DNA of 64,000 nucleotides from Aliivibrio sifiae. Its GTDB lineage: Bacteria > Pseudomonadota > Gammaproteobacteria > Enterobacterales > Vibrionaceae. The DNA lies in assembly GCF_002954715.1 (NCBI RefSeq), contig NZ_MSCP01000003.1:99962-163961 (forward strand). Direction: 5' to 3'. Every line of letters begins with the position of its first letter. Position 1 is the first letter of the stretch. Below the pieces are notes generated by a model. That model ran no database searches and was not told where the DNA came from. It saw only the letters and a program-made list of their open reading frames with translations. Below are positions 18,460 through 28,623 of the stretch, piece after piece. The position numbers and the translations under genes were made by a program.

Positions 18460-19467
18460 ATGAAACGCGATTTAGCAATGGCTTTTTCTCGAGTTACTGA
18501 AGGTGCCGCACTGGCAGGTTACAAATGGCTTGGCCGTGGCGATAAAAACGCTGCTGATGGTGCTGCTGTTGAAGTAATGCGTACACTTCTGAACAAAACT
18601 GATATCAGTGGCGAGATTGTTATTGGTGAAGGTGAGATCGATGATGCACCTATGCTATATATTGGCGAGCACGTTGGTACTGGTGGCGACGCGGTTGATA
18701 TCGCGGTTGACCCTATCGAAGGCACTCGCATGACAGCAATGGGCCAATCAAATGCTCTTGCTGTATTGGCGGCTGGTGAAAAAGGTAGCTTCTTAAAAGC
18801 ACCTGATATGTATATGGAGAAGTTGGTTGTTGGTCCTGGTGCTAAAGGCGCTATCGACTTGGCTCTTTCTCTAGAAGAAAATCTAGAAAACATCGCTAAA
18901 GCACTAGGAAAAACACTGGATACGCTAGTCGTAACCACGCTTGCTAAACCTCGTCATGACGAGACGATTGCTAAAATGCAGAAGATGGGTGTTCGCGTAT
19001 TTGCTGTGCCTGATGGTGATGTAGCAGCATCGATCTTAACGTGTATGCCAGATAGCGAAGTTGACGTAATGTATTGCATCGGTGGCGCACCTGAAGGGGT
19101 GGTTTCTGCTGCGGTTATTCGAGCTTTAGATGGTGACATGCAAGCTCGCCTTCTTCCTCGTCATGAAGTAAAAGGCGATACAGAAGAAAACCGTATTCAC
19201 GGTGAAGAAGAATTAAAGCGTTGTGAAGAAATGGGCGTGAAAGCGAACGTTATCTTAAAAATGACAGACATGGCACGCAGCGATGATGTTGTTTTCGCAG
19301 CAACGGGGATCACGAAAGGTGACTTACTAGAAGGTATTACTCGCCAAGGTAATATTGCGACAACTGAGACACTGCTTATCCGTGGTCGCTGTCGTACAAT
19401 TCGTCGTATTAAATCGATTCATTATCTAGAGCGTAAAGACAAAGAAGTTAGAGATTTTATCCTTTAA
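18460..19467 (+). CDS. glpX: Class II fructose-1,6-bisphosphatase
   Basis: GlpX hydrolyses fructose 1,6-bisphosphate to fructose 6-phosphate in gluconeogenesis. It is Mn2+-dependent and belongs to the inositol-phosphatase superfamily. It has 335 residues. GEGEIDDAPMLYIGE and DPIEGTRMTAMG carry the metal-binding acidic residues, and IGGAPEGVVSAA is typical. In enterobacteria glpX sits in the glpFKX operon near zapB-rraA-menA; here it keeps that neighbourhood without glpFK. The Shine-Dalgarno CGGAG precedes the ATG. Confidence 0.96.
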   Translation: MKRDLAMAFSRVTEGAALAGYKWLGRGDKNAADGAAVEVMRTLLNKTDISGEIVIGEGEIDDAPMLYIGEHVGTGGDAVDIAVDPIEGTRMTAMGQSNALAVLAAGEKGSFLKAPDMYMEKLVVGPGAKGAIDLALSLEENLENIAKALGKTLDTLVVTTLAKPRHDETIAKMQKMGVRVFAVPDGDVAASILTCMPDSEVDVMYCIGGAPEGVVSAAVIRALDGDMQARLLPRHEVKGDTEENRIHGEEELKRCEEMGVKANVILKMTDMARSDDVVFAATGITKGDLLEGITRQGNIATTETLLIRGRCRTIRRIKSIHYLERKDKEVRDFIL

Positions 19468-19520
19468 TTAAAAGCGGGAAGAGCGGTCCTATTGGCCTAG
19501 CTCCTGTGACGTAAATTTGA

Positions 19521-19557
19521 AACCGTGGATGCGAAAGCATCTGCGGTTTTTTGTTTT
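19521..19557 (+). terminator. Intrinsic terminator of glpX
   Basis: AACCGTGGATGC, a GAAA tetraloop and GCATCTGCGGTT are followed by a T-run (TTTTTTGTTTT). Two G-U pairs fit only in the plus-strand RNA. It lies 54 nt after the glpX stop. Confidence 0.88.
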
Positions 19558-19560
19558 AGA

Positions 19561-19950
19561 GAGTTCGGTTTCAGATCGGTCGCAGACTCCCTTGCTGAGT
19601 TCAGAGGTGCTCGTGGTTAGACTAAATACTATACACAGCGCTAACTAGCGCAGCTTCTATAAGAACAAAAGCGAGTAAAAGATTCAGATATATTCGTTGT
19701 AGTTACAGTAACCAAAGAACGGTTCTCCCCCTTGAACACTTTATTTATGAGATAGACACACTCAATAACAAGGGGGAGTTAGAGGGGGTTTCTTATATAA
19801 TATTTATGTTATTCAGATAAACCAAGATTCATCATTAACAATCCCTCCTAGCCTCCCCTTATATCAACATCACTAATCTCAAAAATATACCTATCAAGGG
19901 GAGGAACTGTATTGTGAACGCTGTAATTACAGCGTTCACCTCCGAACCCT
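19561..19950. repeat. Composite repeat cluster A3 (families D, A, B)
   Basis: The order is family D (TTCAGATCGGTCGCAGACTCC), an A-type end (GTTCAGAGGTGCTCG), a B-like unit near 19620-19675, an A core (TTCTCCCCCTT...AAGGGGGAG) and a second, inverted A core (CTCCCCTT...AAGGGGAGG). It ends in a perfect 22-nt palindrome at 19916-19937 centred on TGTAATTACA. The cluster fills the 596-nt gap between glpX and the DUF3135 gene. No ORF is credible within it. Confidence 0.8.
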
Positions 19951-20063
19951 GACCTCCCCTCTCAAAATAGAGACAGCCCTTCAATATCCCCTATTCCACT
20001 TTCTCAAAATCTGAAAACGCCAACTAAGCTGATTATATTGTTCAAAAGACAAGGAGTCAGCCA

Positions 20064-20405
20064 ATGCCGCATTCATATCATCAAACAGTCTTACCTTCAT
20101 TTGACGAACTCAAAGCATTAGCAGAAAAAGATCCTGAACAGTTGGAAGCATTACGTCGTCAACTTAGTATGGAGTTCATCGAGAGCGTACCGAAAGATCA
20201 CCAAGGACCGTTACTTGCACAACAAAGTCACATTGATAGAATCATTGAACGAGGTAATAACCCTAATCACATCAACATATTATTAGGGCATGAATTAGGG
20301 AAGCAATTTGTTCGTTTTGCAAATTCATTAAATAAACCGATTAATGAACATCAAGCAGCAGAGGTTATTCAATTTCCAAACACCAATAACCACACTAAAC
20401 ATTAA
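20064..20405 (+). CDS. DUF3135 domain protein
   Basis: The 113-residue protein carries LPSFDELKALAEKDPEQLEA and a helical region typical of vibrio DUF3135 proteins. It has no signal peptide, membrane segment or catalytic motif. A good Shine-Dalgarno (AAGGAG) precedes the ATG. It converges with the CHMI-family gene 27 nt downstream. Function unknown; the family name is from memory of the N-terminal motif and is moderately sure. Confidence 0.75.
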   Translation: MPHSYHQTVLPSFDELKALAEKDPEQLEALRRQLSMEFIESVPKDHQGPLLAQQSHIDRIIERGNNPNHINILLGHELGKQFVRFANSLNKPINEHQAAEVIQFPNTNNHTKH

Positions 20406-20432
20406 TAATATAGTCTTAAATAAATTTAGGTA

Positions 20433-20777
20433 TTACCCTATTTTTTGAAAGCTCTCTTGCTCCATATCACGCACATTGATAGTTAAGCTATCAATGTGAC
20501 TTGCCTGATCTGCCAATACCTCCATCAAAGCACGACTTAGATCTCTTTTTTGCTCCGTTGTGCGACCTGATAATAATTCCAACGTGAGATGAATAAAGTC
20601 AACACTATTTCCCTTATCTCCCACCAACCAAGAGTGCACTCGAATCGCTCTGGATTTCACATCTTTAGTTGAGAACAATTCCGAATCAATCGCTACTTGA
20701 TGCAAATCTTCTAGTAGACCTTGCATATTTAAGCGCTCTTCGGCTGAATTTGAATATTCCATAACTAAATGCGGCAT
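20433..20777 (-). CDS. 5-carboxymethyl-2-hydroxymuconate isomerase-like protein
   Basis: The 114-residue protein starts MPHLVMEYSNSAEE. Pro2 becomes the N-terminal catalytic proline after Met removal, as in the CHMI/HpaF branch of the tautomerase superfamily. RAIRVHSWLVGDKG and FIHLTLELLSGRTTEQK match the family. CHMI acts in homoprotocatechuate degradation, but no other hpa gene is in the window, so this lone copy may have another keto-enol substrate. Confidence 0.85.
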   Translation of the reverse strand: MPHLVMEYSNSAEERLNMQGLLEDLHQVAIDSELFSTKDVKSRAIRVHSWLVGDKGNSVDFIHLTLELLSGRTTEQKRDLSRALMEVLADQASHIDSLTINVRDMEQESFQKIG

Positions 20778-21048
20778 CGTTACTTCCTTTTATACGGCTG
20801 ATTAAGTGATTACTTTTCCATCATTAAGGTAAAGGGAATTAGTTACAATCTCCTCAATAGAAAAGTGCCTAATGAATCACACTTAAGAACAGTCATAAAT
20901 ACCTCCTATTCAGTTAATAATCTTTCGCACTTCGAAATAAAAGCATTAAAATTATGCATAAAAATGATTTTAGACACTAAATCTGTCGCAAAATCTGTTA
21001 TATTTTTACGCAAAGTTTTTTACATTAATTTGAATTGGAGAGAATCCT

Positions 21049-21819
21049 ATGCGTCATCCTGTAGTTATGGGTAACTGGAAACTAAACGGCAGCAAAGAAA
21101 TGGTTGTTGATCTACTAAATGGTCTTAACGCTGAACTTGAAGGCGTTACAGGCGTAGACGTTGCAGTTGCTCCACCAGCACTTTTTGTTGACCTTGCTGA
21201 GCGTACGCTTACTGAAGCAGGCAGCGCGATCATCCTAGGTGCTCAAAACTCTGACCTAAACAACAGCGGTGCATTCACTGGCGACATGTCTCCAGCTATG
21301 CTTAAAGAATTCGGCGCTACTCACATCATCATCGGTCACTCTGAGCGTCGTGAATACCACAACGAATCAGACGAGTTTGTTGCTAAGAAATTTGCATTCC
21401 TAAAAGAGAACGGCCTAACTCCTGTTCTTTGTATCGGTGAATCTGAAGCTCAAAACGAAGCTGGCGAAACTGTAGCAGTTTGTGCACGTCAACTTGACGC
21501 TGTTATCAACACTCAAGGCGTTGAAGCTCTTGAAGGCGCGATCATCGCTTACGAACCAATCTGGGCTATCGGTACTGGTAAAGCGGCTACAGCTGACGAT
21601 GCACAACGCATTCACGCTCAAATCCGTGCTCACATTGCTGAGAAATCTGAAGAAGTTGCTAAGAACGTTGTTATCCAATACGGCGGTTCTGTTAAGCCTG
21701 AAAACGCTGCAGCTTACTTCGCTCAACCAGACATCGATGGTGCTCTAGTTGGCGGCGCAGCTCTTGACGCGAAAAGCTTTGCAGCTATCGCTAAAGCAGC
21801 AGCTGAAGCAAAAGCTTAA
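21049..21819 (+). CDS. tpiA: Triose-phosphate isomerase
   Basis: TpiA interconverts dihydroxyacetone phosphate and glyceraldehyde 3-phosphate as a homodimeric TIM barrel. The 256 residues are full length. The N-terminal Lys is in GNWKLNGS, the electrophilic His in IIGHSERRE, and the catalytic Glu in [14 protein letters not shown]. The phosphate loop YGGSVKP is intact. Codon use is strongly biased, as expected for a highly expressed gene. It has its own upstream region of 271 nt, with no repeat copy, and a strong terminator. Confidence 0.98.
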   Translation: MRHPVVMGNWKLNGSKEMVVDLLNGLNAELEGVTGVDVAVAPPALFVDLAERTLTEAGSAIILGAQNSDLNNSGAFTGDMSPAMLKEFGATHIIIGHSERREYHNESDEFVAKKFAFLKENGLTPVLCIGESEAQNEAGETVAVCARQLDAVINTQGVEALEGAIIAYEPIWAIGTGKAATADDAQRIHAQIRAHIAEKSEEVAKNVVIQYGGSVKPENAAAYFAQPDIDGALVGGAALDAKSFAAIAKAAAEAKA

Positions 21820-21890
21820 TTAAAGAACGAAGACGCAAGCAAGTTGCTTAAGAGCGCTTCGCTTTAGACGGACTTCGTCCTTGAGAATAA

Positions 21891-21934
21891 AAAGACCACA
21901 GGATTTAATTAGCCTGTGGTCTTTTTTGTTTTTA
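21891..21934 (+). terminator. Intrinsic terminator of tpiA
   Basis: A perfect 12-bp stem (AAAGACCACAGG / CCTGTGGTCTTT) with a 10-nt loop continues into a T-rich tail. It lies 72 nt past the tpiA stop. Confidence 0.92.
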
Positions 21935-22077
21935 GAGCGGAGTTGAGGATGATTATTGGAGACTATAAAAGCAAAAACGTTAATTTTGAACTCTATCGAA
22001 ACTCTTTACTCTTCATTATCTTTTACCATTTAGAACTTCTATGGTTTATAGCATTTACTAAGTAAACCTGAATTCTA

Positions 22078-22446
22078 ATGACGCTTATTTATAATAAATC
22101 AAAACACAAAACACTCAGGCAAAAGCTGAGATCTGATGTACCAACTGCAGAACGTATATTGTGGAATAAACTTCGACGAAATCAACTCAATGTGAAATTT
22201 CGACGCCAATATGGTATTGGTCGGTATGTTTGTGATTTTTATAATGCTGAATATAAATTAGTCATTGAACTCGATGGTGATAGTCACTTTAATCCGGAAG
22301 CTGAAAACTACGATGCTATTCGAAATGAATATATGCACAATCTTGGTATGTCAGTATTGCGCTTCACAAACCAGGATGTCATGAGCAATATTGATGGTGT
22401 CCTCGAATTTATTTTAATGCATATAGAACAATTAAAATCAGAATAA
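22078..22446 (+). CDS. DUF559 endonuclease-domain protein
   Basis: The 122-residue PD-(D/E)XK-type protein of the DUF559 (Vsr-like) group has FRRQYGIGRYVCDFY (41-55), KLVIELDGDSH (60-70) and a late VLRFTNQDV (93-101). The likely metal and catalytic residues are Asp53, Glu64 and Asp66, with His70 nearby, so it looks active. There is no partner gene. It begins at an ATG with a weak ribosome site. It ends 5 nt before two tandem copies of the family A repeat, and lies in a stretch otherwise free of genes. A DNA-nicking role is inferred; the substrate is unknown. Confidence 0.85.
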   Translation: MTLIYNKSKHKTLRQKLRSDVPTAERILWNKLRRNQLNVKFRRQYGIGRYVCDFYNAEYKLVIELDGDSHFNPEAENYDAIRNEYMHNLGMSVLRFTNQDVMSNIDGVLEFILMHIEQLKSE

Positions 22447-22450
22447 CTTC

Positions 22451-22578
22451 TACCATCATCGCAATAGCCCCTCCCTAACCCTCCCCTTAGTAAAGGGAGG
22501 GGACTGTATTGTGAACGCTGAAATTACAACAACTACAATCAGCACCTCCCCCTTAATAAGGAGGCGGCTGGGAGGAGG
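22451..22578. repeat. Dispersed repeat family A, copy A7a
   Basis: CATCATCGCAATAGCCCCTC opens the copy, then a CCCTCCCCTTAGTAAAGGGAGGG hairpin, the shared GACTGTATTGTGAACGCTGA segment, and a second G-rich/C-rich hairpin ending GGCTGGGAGGAGG. It starts 5 nt after the DUF559 stop codon. Confidence 0.85.
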
Positions 22579-22620
22579 TAAATAACCAACAAAACATGAC
22601 CAAGCTCACTATGAATTTAA

Positions 22621-22748
22621 TTCCACCATCATCGCAGCAGCCCCCCTAACCCCCCCCTTAGTAAAGGGAGGAACTGTATTGTGATCGCTGAAATTACAGC
22701 AACTACAATCGGCTCCTCCCTTTACTAAGGGGGAGGCTGGGAGGGGGT
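22621..22748. repeat. Dispersed repeat family A, copy A7b
   Basis: This is a direct, slightly diverged duplicate of the copy at 22451-22578, with the same module order: CATCATCGCAGCAGCCCCCC, a TTAGTAAAGGG hairpin, ACTGTATTGTGATCGCTGAA, then CTCCCTTTACTAAGGGGGAG. The spacing between the two copies is 42 nt. It directly precedes the groL terminator. Confidence 0.85.
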
Positions 22749-22764
22749 GCTCTTTCCTACGCAC

Positions 22765-22796
22765 AAAAAAGCCGAGACATCTCTGCCTCGGCTTTT
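22765..22796 (-). terminator. Intrinsic terminator of groL
   Basis: AAAAGCCGAG and CTCGGCTTTT form a perfect 10-bp stem with a 10-nt loop, followed by T on the minus strand. It lies 43 nt beyond the groL stop. Confidence 0.9.
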
Positions 22797-22838
22797 CAAA
22801 CAAATTACACTATAAAGCGAATCAGTTTATGGGGATGA

Positions 22839-24548
<1,710 letters not shown>

Positions 24549-24565
24549 TTACTCAACGAGTGCTA

Positions 24566-24853
24566 TTATTCAACAATCGCTAGGATGTTAAATTCAGACA
24601 TGATCAACACTTCTTTACCTTCGATCTTCTCTGCTTTGATATTACCTTCTGCAAAGATTACTGAATCGCCAACTTTTACGTCTAATGGCTGTACAGAACC
24701 ATTCTCTAGGATGCGGCCTTTGCCAACAGCTAGAACAGTACCGCGCGTTGATTTTTCAGCCGCTGAACCAGTTAGCACGATGCCACCTGCAGATTTTGAT
24801 TCAACTTCTTGGCGTTCAACGATCACACGGTCATGTAAAGGACGGATATTCAT
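24566..24853 (-). CDS. groS: Co-chaperonin GroES (10 kDa)
   Basis: GroES is the heptameric lid of GroEL. The 95 residues begin [18 protein letters not shown]; the mobile loop is [17 protein letters not shown] and contains the GroEL-contacting hydrophobic triplet IVL. The ending EFNILAIVE is typical. It is the first gene of the groSL operon, with the Shine-Dalgarno AGGAG. Confidence 0.98.
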   Translation of the reverse strand: MNIRPLHDRVIVERQEVESKSAGGIVLTGSAAEKSTRGTVLAVGKGRILENGSVQPLDVKVGDSVIFAEGNIKAEKIEGKEVLIMSEFNILAIVE

Positions 24854-24912
24854 TGGGCGTCTCCTGATAATTTTCCATTTAAGAATAAAGTGCCATGATT
24901 TGGCTTTGATTT

Positions 24913-24945
24913 ATTAATGGGGTTTTTAGGGGGGGATTGCAAGGG
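24913..24945 (-). promoter_or_regulatory. Sigma-32 heat-shock promoter of groSL
   Basis: On the minus strand a -35 box CCCTTGCAA (24937-24945), a 14-nt spacer and a -10 box CCCCATTAAT (24913-24922) match the RpoH consensus (CTTGAA / CCCCAT-T). It is about 60 nt upstream of the groS ATG. No CIRCE-type inverted repeat was noticed, as expected for a gamma-proteobacterium. Confidence 0.85.
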
Positions 24946-24976
24946 TTTATGATGTAAATATTTAAAGGAAAGAGCA

Positions 24977-25270
24977 GAGTTCAGATCGGTCGCAGGCTCC
25001 CTTGTAGAATTCAGAGGTGATCGCTGTGATTACAGCGACAAGGATGGTTCTCCCCCTTTAGCGTTAATGCTCATGAGATCGAAATAATCAATACAAGGGG
25101 GAGTTAGAGGGGGTTGCTCATATTTTTTTAATTATGAAGATAAATTCACCTCGTCACTAGCAACCCCTCCTAGCCTCCTCTTATTATCAGCATTACCGCT
25201 CCCAATAACTTATCACTCAAGGAGAGGAACCGTATTACAAGTGTTGCCACCACAACGATCGCCTCTGAAG
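24977..25270. repeat. Composite repeat cluster A4 (families D and A)
   Basis: GTTCAGATCGGTCGCAGGCTCC (family D) is followed by TTCAGAGGTGATCGCTG, the palindrome-like TCGCTGTGATTACAGCGA, and an A core with CTCCCCCTTT and AAGGGGGAG. An inverted core (CCTCCTCTT...AAGGAGAGG) and an inverted end (CGATCGCCTCTGAA) close it. The two ends form terminal inverted repeats, so the copy is about 260 nt long. It lies in the 524-nt gap between groS and the MATE gene, behind the heat-shock promoter. Confidence 0.82.
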
Positions 25271-25303
25271 TCTCCCCTTCTTAGCTCTTAGCTTTTACTC
25301 CCC

Positions 25304-25336
25304 CCTCGAGCGAAGCGTCCTCGAATCTCGTCCCTA
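25304..25336. repeat. Dispersed repeat family C, copy C1
   Basis: CTCGAGCGAAGCGTCCTCGA followed by ATCTCGTCCC is the reverse complement of the GGGACGAGA...CGAGGAC...CTCGAG sequence found after gpmI. It is a short GC-rich unit with an internal TCGAG palindrome. Confidence 0.6.
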
Positions 25337-25377
25337 TTTCCGCTACACTACCCGTCCCACCACCATTCGAGAAAACC

Positions 25378-26724
25378 ATGCTAGATAAACACGGTTTACT
25401 AACCCAACCTATCGCCGACGTATTACAAAAACTAACCACCCCAATGGTGTTCGGTATGGTTGCGATTCTTCTGTTCAACTTGGTGGATACCTTCTTTATC
25501 TCACTGCTTGGTACAGATGCTCTTGCCGCAGTGAGCTTTACCTTTCCCGTCACTTTCGCTGTTAACTGCATTACGATGGGCGTTGGGGTTGGATTATCAG
25601 CCTCTATTGGACGTTTACTCGGACAAGGTAACAGCAAGCACGCGGGGCAATTGACGACTCATGGATTAATCTTAGCCGTCATGCTTATCCTTATCGCTTG
25701 TTGTATCGGTTTTTTCACCATAGATCCCTTATTTAGATTATTGGGTGCTGAAGATAAGCTACTTCCTCTTATTCACGAATATATGTCGATTTGGTATCTC
25801 ACCATTCCGCTGTTGGTTATTCCAATGTCGAGCAACAGTGCTATTCGAGCCACCGGAGATACCACCACGCCCGCAAAAATCATGATGCTGGCAGGGCTAA
25901 TCAATGGCGTACTCGATCCATTGCTTATCTTTGGTTATGGTCCTTTTCCTGAACTGGGTATTCAAGGCGCTGCGATTGCCAGTGGCATCAGTTGGTTTGG
26001 GGCATTATGTGCGTCTTTTTATGTCTTAACTCGAAAAGTAAAATTACTTGCCCCACCAAAACCATCAGAGATGAAACAAGATTGGCATCAGATATTAAAA
26101 ATCGGCTCGCCAGCCGCACTATCAAATGCATTAAACCCAATATCTGGTGCAATTTTAATGATGATGCTTGCCAACCAAGGTACGGTTGCGGTTGCTTCTT
26201 ATGGTGCGGCGCAACGAGTCGAATCATTAATGCTATTAGTGATGATGGCACTGACTTCTTCATTAAGCCCATTTGTGGCGCAAAACCTTGGAGCTAAACA
26301 ACCAGAGCGAGTCAAAGAAGCGATTTTCTTAGCGATGAAGTTCTCTGTCTTCTTCCAACTGTTTCTTTATATTTTGATTGTTCCATTGAGCATTCCGCTC
26401 TCTCATCTATTTAGCCAAGATGACGCCGTGCAACATGGCCTATGGATGTACTTAATTTGTGTACCATTCAGTTATGGATTCCAAGGGATTGTGATGGTGC
26501 TTGTGAGCAGCTTAAATGCGATGCAAAAACCGTTACATTCTTTCAGTTGGAGCTTCATGAGGTTGTTTGTGTTTACCTTACCGACGGCATGGATTGGCAG
26601 TCACTTTTATGGAATGGAAGGATTGTTTGTAGGCATTGCGGTTGGAAATGTGATGGGTGGGATTAGTGCGTGGATATTTGTGAAGCATAGTAAGTTGTTG
26701 GAGACTATACGCTTCGCTAACTAG
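25378..26724 (+). CDS. MATE family efflux transporter
   Basis: This is a 448-residue inner-membrane multidrug/toxin exporter of the MATE family with 12 predicted helices. NLVDTFFISLLGTDALAAVS in helix 1-2 and the related ASYGAAQRVESLMLL in the second half show the two internal repeats. RATGDTTTPAKIMMLAG and LNPISGAILMMMLANQG are typical. Substrate and coupling ion cannot be read from sequence. The last codons (ETIRFAN and the stop) lie within family B repeat sequence, so the C-terminus appears to have been recruited from the repeat. Confidence 0.93.
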   Translation: MLDKHGLLTQPIADVLQKLTTPMVFGMVAILLFNLVDTFFISLLGTDALAAVSFTFPVTFAVNCITMGVGVGLSASIGRLLGQGNSKHAGQLTTHGLILAVMLILIACCIGFFTIDPLFRLLGAEDKLLPLIHEYMSIWYLTIPLLVIPMSSNSAIRATGDTTTPAKIMMLAGLINGVLDPLLIFGYGPFPELGIQGAAIASGISWFGALCASFYVLTRKVKLLAPPKPSEMKQDWHQILKIGSPAALSNALNPISGAILMMMLANQGTVAVASYGAAQRVESLMLLVMMALTSSLSPFVAQNLGAKQPERVKEAIFLAMKFSVFFQLFLYILIVPLSIPLSHLFSQDDAVQHGLWMYLICVPFSYGFQGIVMVLVSSLNAMQKPLHSFSWSFMRLFVFTLPTAWIGSHFYGMEGLFVGIAVGNVMGGISAWIFVKHSKLLETIRFAN

Positions 26725-26740
26725 AAACTATAAGATCTTA
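26703..26740. repeat. Dispersed repeat family B, copy B3-left
   Basis: GACTATACGCTTCGCTAACT continues into AGAAACTATAAGATCTTAG. It overlaps the last 22 nt of the MATE gene. It pairs with an inverted B copy at 26945-27010 and so brackets a complete family A element. Confidence 0.8.
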
Positions 26741-26742
26741 GG

Positions 26743-26935
26743 GTTCAGAGGTGATAGTTGGAATTATAGCGAGTAATATACAGTTCCCTCCCCTTAACAA
26801 GGGGAGGGGTTGTTGTGATGATGGTTGAATTGAATACAAATCTAACTTGATTATACGCTGTTAGTTCTTGACCCCCTCCCAGCCTCCCCCTTAGTAAGGG
26901 GGAGGAGCTAAAAGCAACAGCAATCACCTCTGAAC
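26743..26935. repeat. Dispersed repeat family A, complete copy A5 with terminal inverted repeats
   Basis: The copy has perfect 13-nt ends, GTTCAGAGGTGAT (26743-26755) and ATCACCTCTGAAC (26923-26935). Two internal GGGGAG-type hairpins lie at about 26785-26810 and 26880-26905, and a central unique spacer runs between them. At 193 nt it is the best-defined family A element in the window and can be used as the reference copy. Confidence 0.85.
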
Positions 26936-26944
26936 TCCATGCTC

Positions 26945-27010
26945 TTAGCTTTTGCTTTTATAGAAGCGAAGCGATCTAGTCTCTAGTTAGCCCAGCGTAT
27001 AGTCTCTGGC
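26945..27010. repeat. Dispersed repeat family B, copy B3-right (inverted)
   Basis: TTAGCTTTTGCTTTTATAGA, then AGCGAAGCGATCTAGTCTCT and AGTTAGCCCAGCGTATAGTC, are the inverse of the left copy. Together with copy B3-left it forms a symmetrical B-A-B composite of about 305 nt between the MATE gene and gpmI. Confidence 0.78.
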
Positions 27011-27087
27011 TCCTTTACTCACTTTGTAGTAAAATTACACAAAGTTATTTATTCGAATTTATTAAGTTATTGACGAGGAACACCTTT

Positions 27088-28620
27088 ATGTCAGCTAAAA
27101 AGCCTATGGCTCTAGTTATTCTTGATGGTTACGGTCACCGTGAAGCTCAAGCAGATAACGCAATCACAAACGCAAACACTCCAGTTCTTGATGGCCTAAT
27201 GGCTACTCAACCAAACACACTAATTTCTGCATCTGGTATGGACGTTGGTCTACCTGATGGTCAAATGGGTAACTCAGAAGTAGGTCACACTAACATCGGC
27301 GCTGGTCGTATTGTTTATCAAGATCTTACTCGCATCACTAAAGCTATCTCTGATGGTGAGTTCCAAGAGAACGAAACACTTGTTAACGCTATCGACAAAG
27401 CAGTTAAAGCAGACAAAGCTGTTCACATCATGGGCCTTATGTCTCCAGGTGGCGTTCACTCTCATGAAGATCATATCTACGCAGCAGTAGAAATGGCAGC
27501 GGCACGTGGCGCAGAAAAAATCTACCTACATTGCTTCTTAGACGGACGTGATACTCCACCTCGTTCAGCTGAAAACTCTCTGAAAAACTTCCAAGAGCTA
27601 TTCGCTAAACTAGGCAAAGGCCGTGTTGCTTCTCTAATTGGTCGTTACTACGCAATGGACCGTGACAACAACTGGGATCGCGTACAAAAATCTTACGAGC
27701 TAATGACAGAAGCAAAAGGTGAATTCACTTTTGATACGGCTGTTGAAGGTCTTGAAGCGGCTTACGCTCGTGAAGAGAACGATGAGTTTGTACAAGCAAC
27801 TGAAATCAAAGCGGAAGGCGAAGAATCAGCAGCAATCGTTGATGGCGATGCGGTTATCTTCATGAACTACCGTGCTGACCGTGCTCGTGAAATTACACGT
27901 ACATTCGTTCCTGATTTCGATGGCTTTGCTCGTAACGTATTCCCAGCAATCGATTTTGTTATGCTGACTCAATACGCTGCAAACATCCCTCTTCTTTGTG
28001 CATTCGCTCCTGCGTCTCTAGAAAACACATACGGAGAGTGGTTATCTAAAGAAGGTAAAACTCAGCTACGTATTTCTGAAACTGAAAAATATGCACACGT
28101 GACTTTCTTCTTCAATGGTGGCATCGAAGACGAATTTGAAGGCGAAGAACGTCAACTAGTTGCTTCTCCAAAAGTAGCGACTTACGATCTGCAACCTGAA
28201 ATGAGCGCTCCTGAACTGACTGAGAAATTAGTTGCTGCAATCAAATCTGGTAAATATGACGCTATCGTTTGTAACTTCCCTAACTGTGACATGGTTGGCC
28301 ACACTGGCGTATACGAAGCCGCAGTTAAAGCAATGGAAGCATTAGATAAGTGTATCGGTAAAGTAGTAGAAGCTATCAAAGAAGTTGATGGCCAAATGCT
28401 AATCACTGCTGACCACGGTAATGCTGAAATGATGATCAACCCTGAAACAGGCGGCGTTCATACTGCTCACACTAACCTTCCAGTTCCTCTTATCTACGTT
28501 GGTAGTAAAGAGATTGAATTTAAAGAAGGCGGTAAACTGTCTGACCTAGCGCCTACTATGCTAGCACTAACTGATACAGCGATTCCTGCTGAGATGTCTG
28601 GTGAAATTCTTTTTAAATAA
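27088..28620 (+). CDS. gpmI: 2,3-bisphosphoglycerate-independent phosphoglycerate mutase
   Basis: GpmI (also called GpmM) interconverts 3- and 2-phosphoglycerate using two Mn2+ ions and a phosphoserine. The 510 residues belong to the alkaline phosphatase superfamily. [14 protein letters not shown] contains the catalytic Ser, and [27 protein letters not shown] and GGVHTAHT supply metal and substrate ligands. The ATG at 27088 ([16 protein letters not shown]) has an AGGA Shine-Dalgarno; a 6-residue longer start lacks support. Codon use is of the highly expressed type. Confidence 0.97.
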   Translation: MSAKKPMALVILDGYGHREAQADNAITNANTPVLDGLMATQPNTLISASGMDVGLPDGQMGNSEVGHTNIGAGRIVYQDLTRITKAISDGEFQENETLVNAIDKAVKADKAVHIMGLMSPGGVHSHEDHIYAAVEMAAARGAEKIYLHCFLDGRDTPPRSAENSLKNFQELFAKLGKGRVASLIGRYYAMDRDNNWDRVQKSYELMTEAKGEFTFDTAVEGLEAAYAREENDEFVQATEIKAEGEESAAIVDGDAVIFMNYRADRAREITRTFVPDFDGFARNVFPAIDFVMLTQYAANIPLLCAFAPASLENTYGEWLSKEGKTQLRISETEKYAHVTFFFNGGIEDEFEGEERQLVASPKVATYDLQPEMSAPELTEKLVAAIKSGKYDAIVCNFPNCDMVGHTGVYEAAVKAMEALDKCIGKVVEAIKEVDGQMLITADHGNAEMMINPETGGVHTAHTNLPVPLIYVGSKEIEFKEGGKLSDLAPTMLALTDTAIPAEMSGEILFK

Positions 28621-28623
28621 GAA

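Noticed and set aside
18519-18938. Open frame of 139 codons opposite glpX.
   Set aside because: It is a Ser/Pro/Ala-rich antisense frame produced by glpX codon bias.
22451-22748. Two near-identical units suggested a CRISPR array.
   Set aside because: Only two units of about 128 nt, each internally palindromic, with 42 nt between them; no short regular repeats or unique spacers of 30-40 nt and no cas genes nearby.
25281-25637. Minus-strand frame of 118 codons covering the MATE gene start.
   Set aside because: It overlaps a family C repeat and a clear transporter N-terminus in the opposite direction; the composition is shadow-like.
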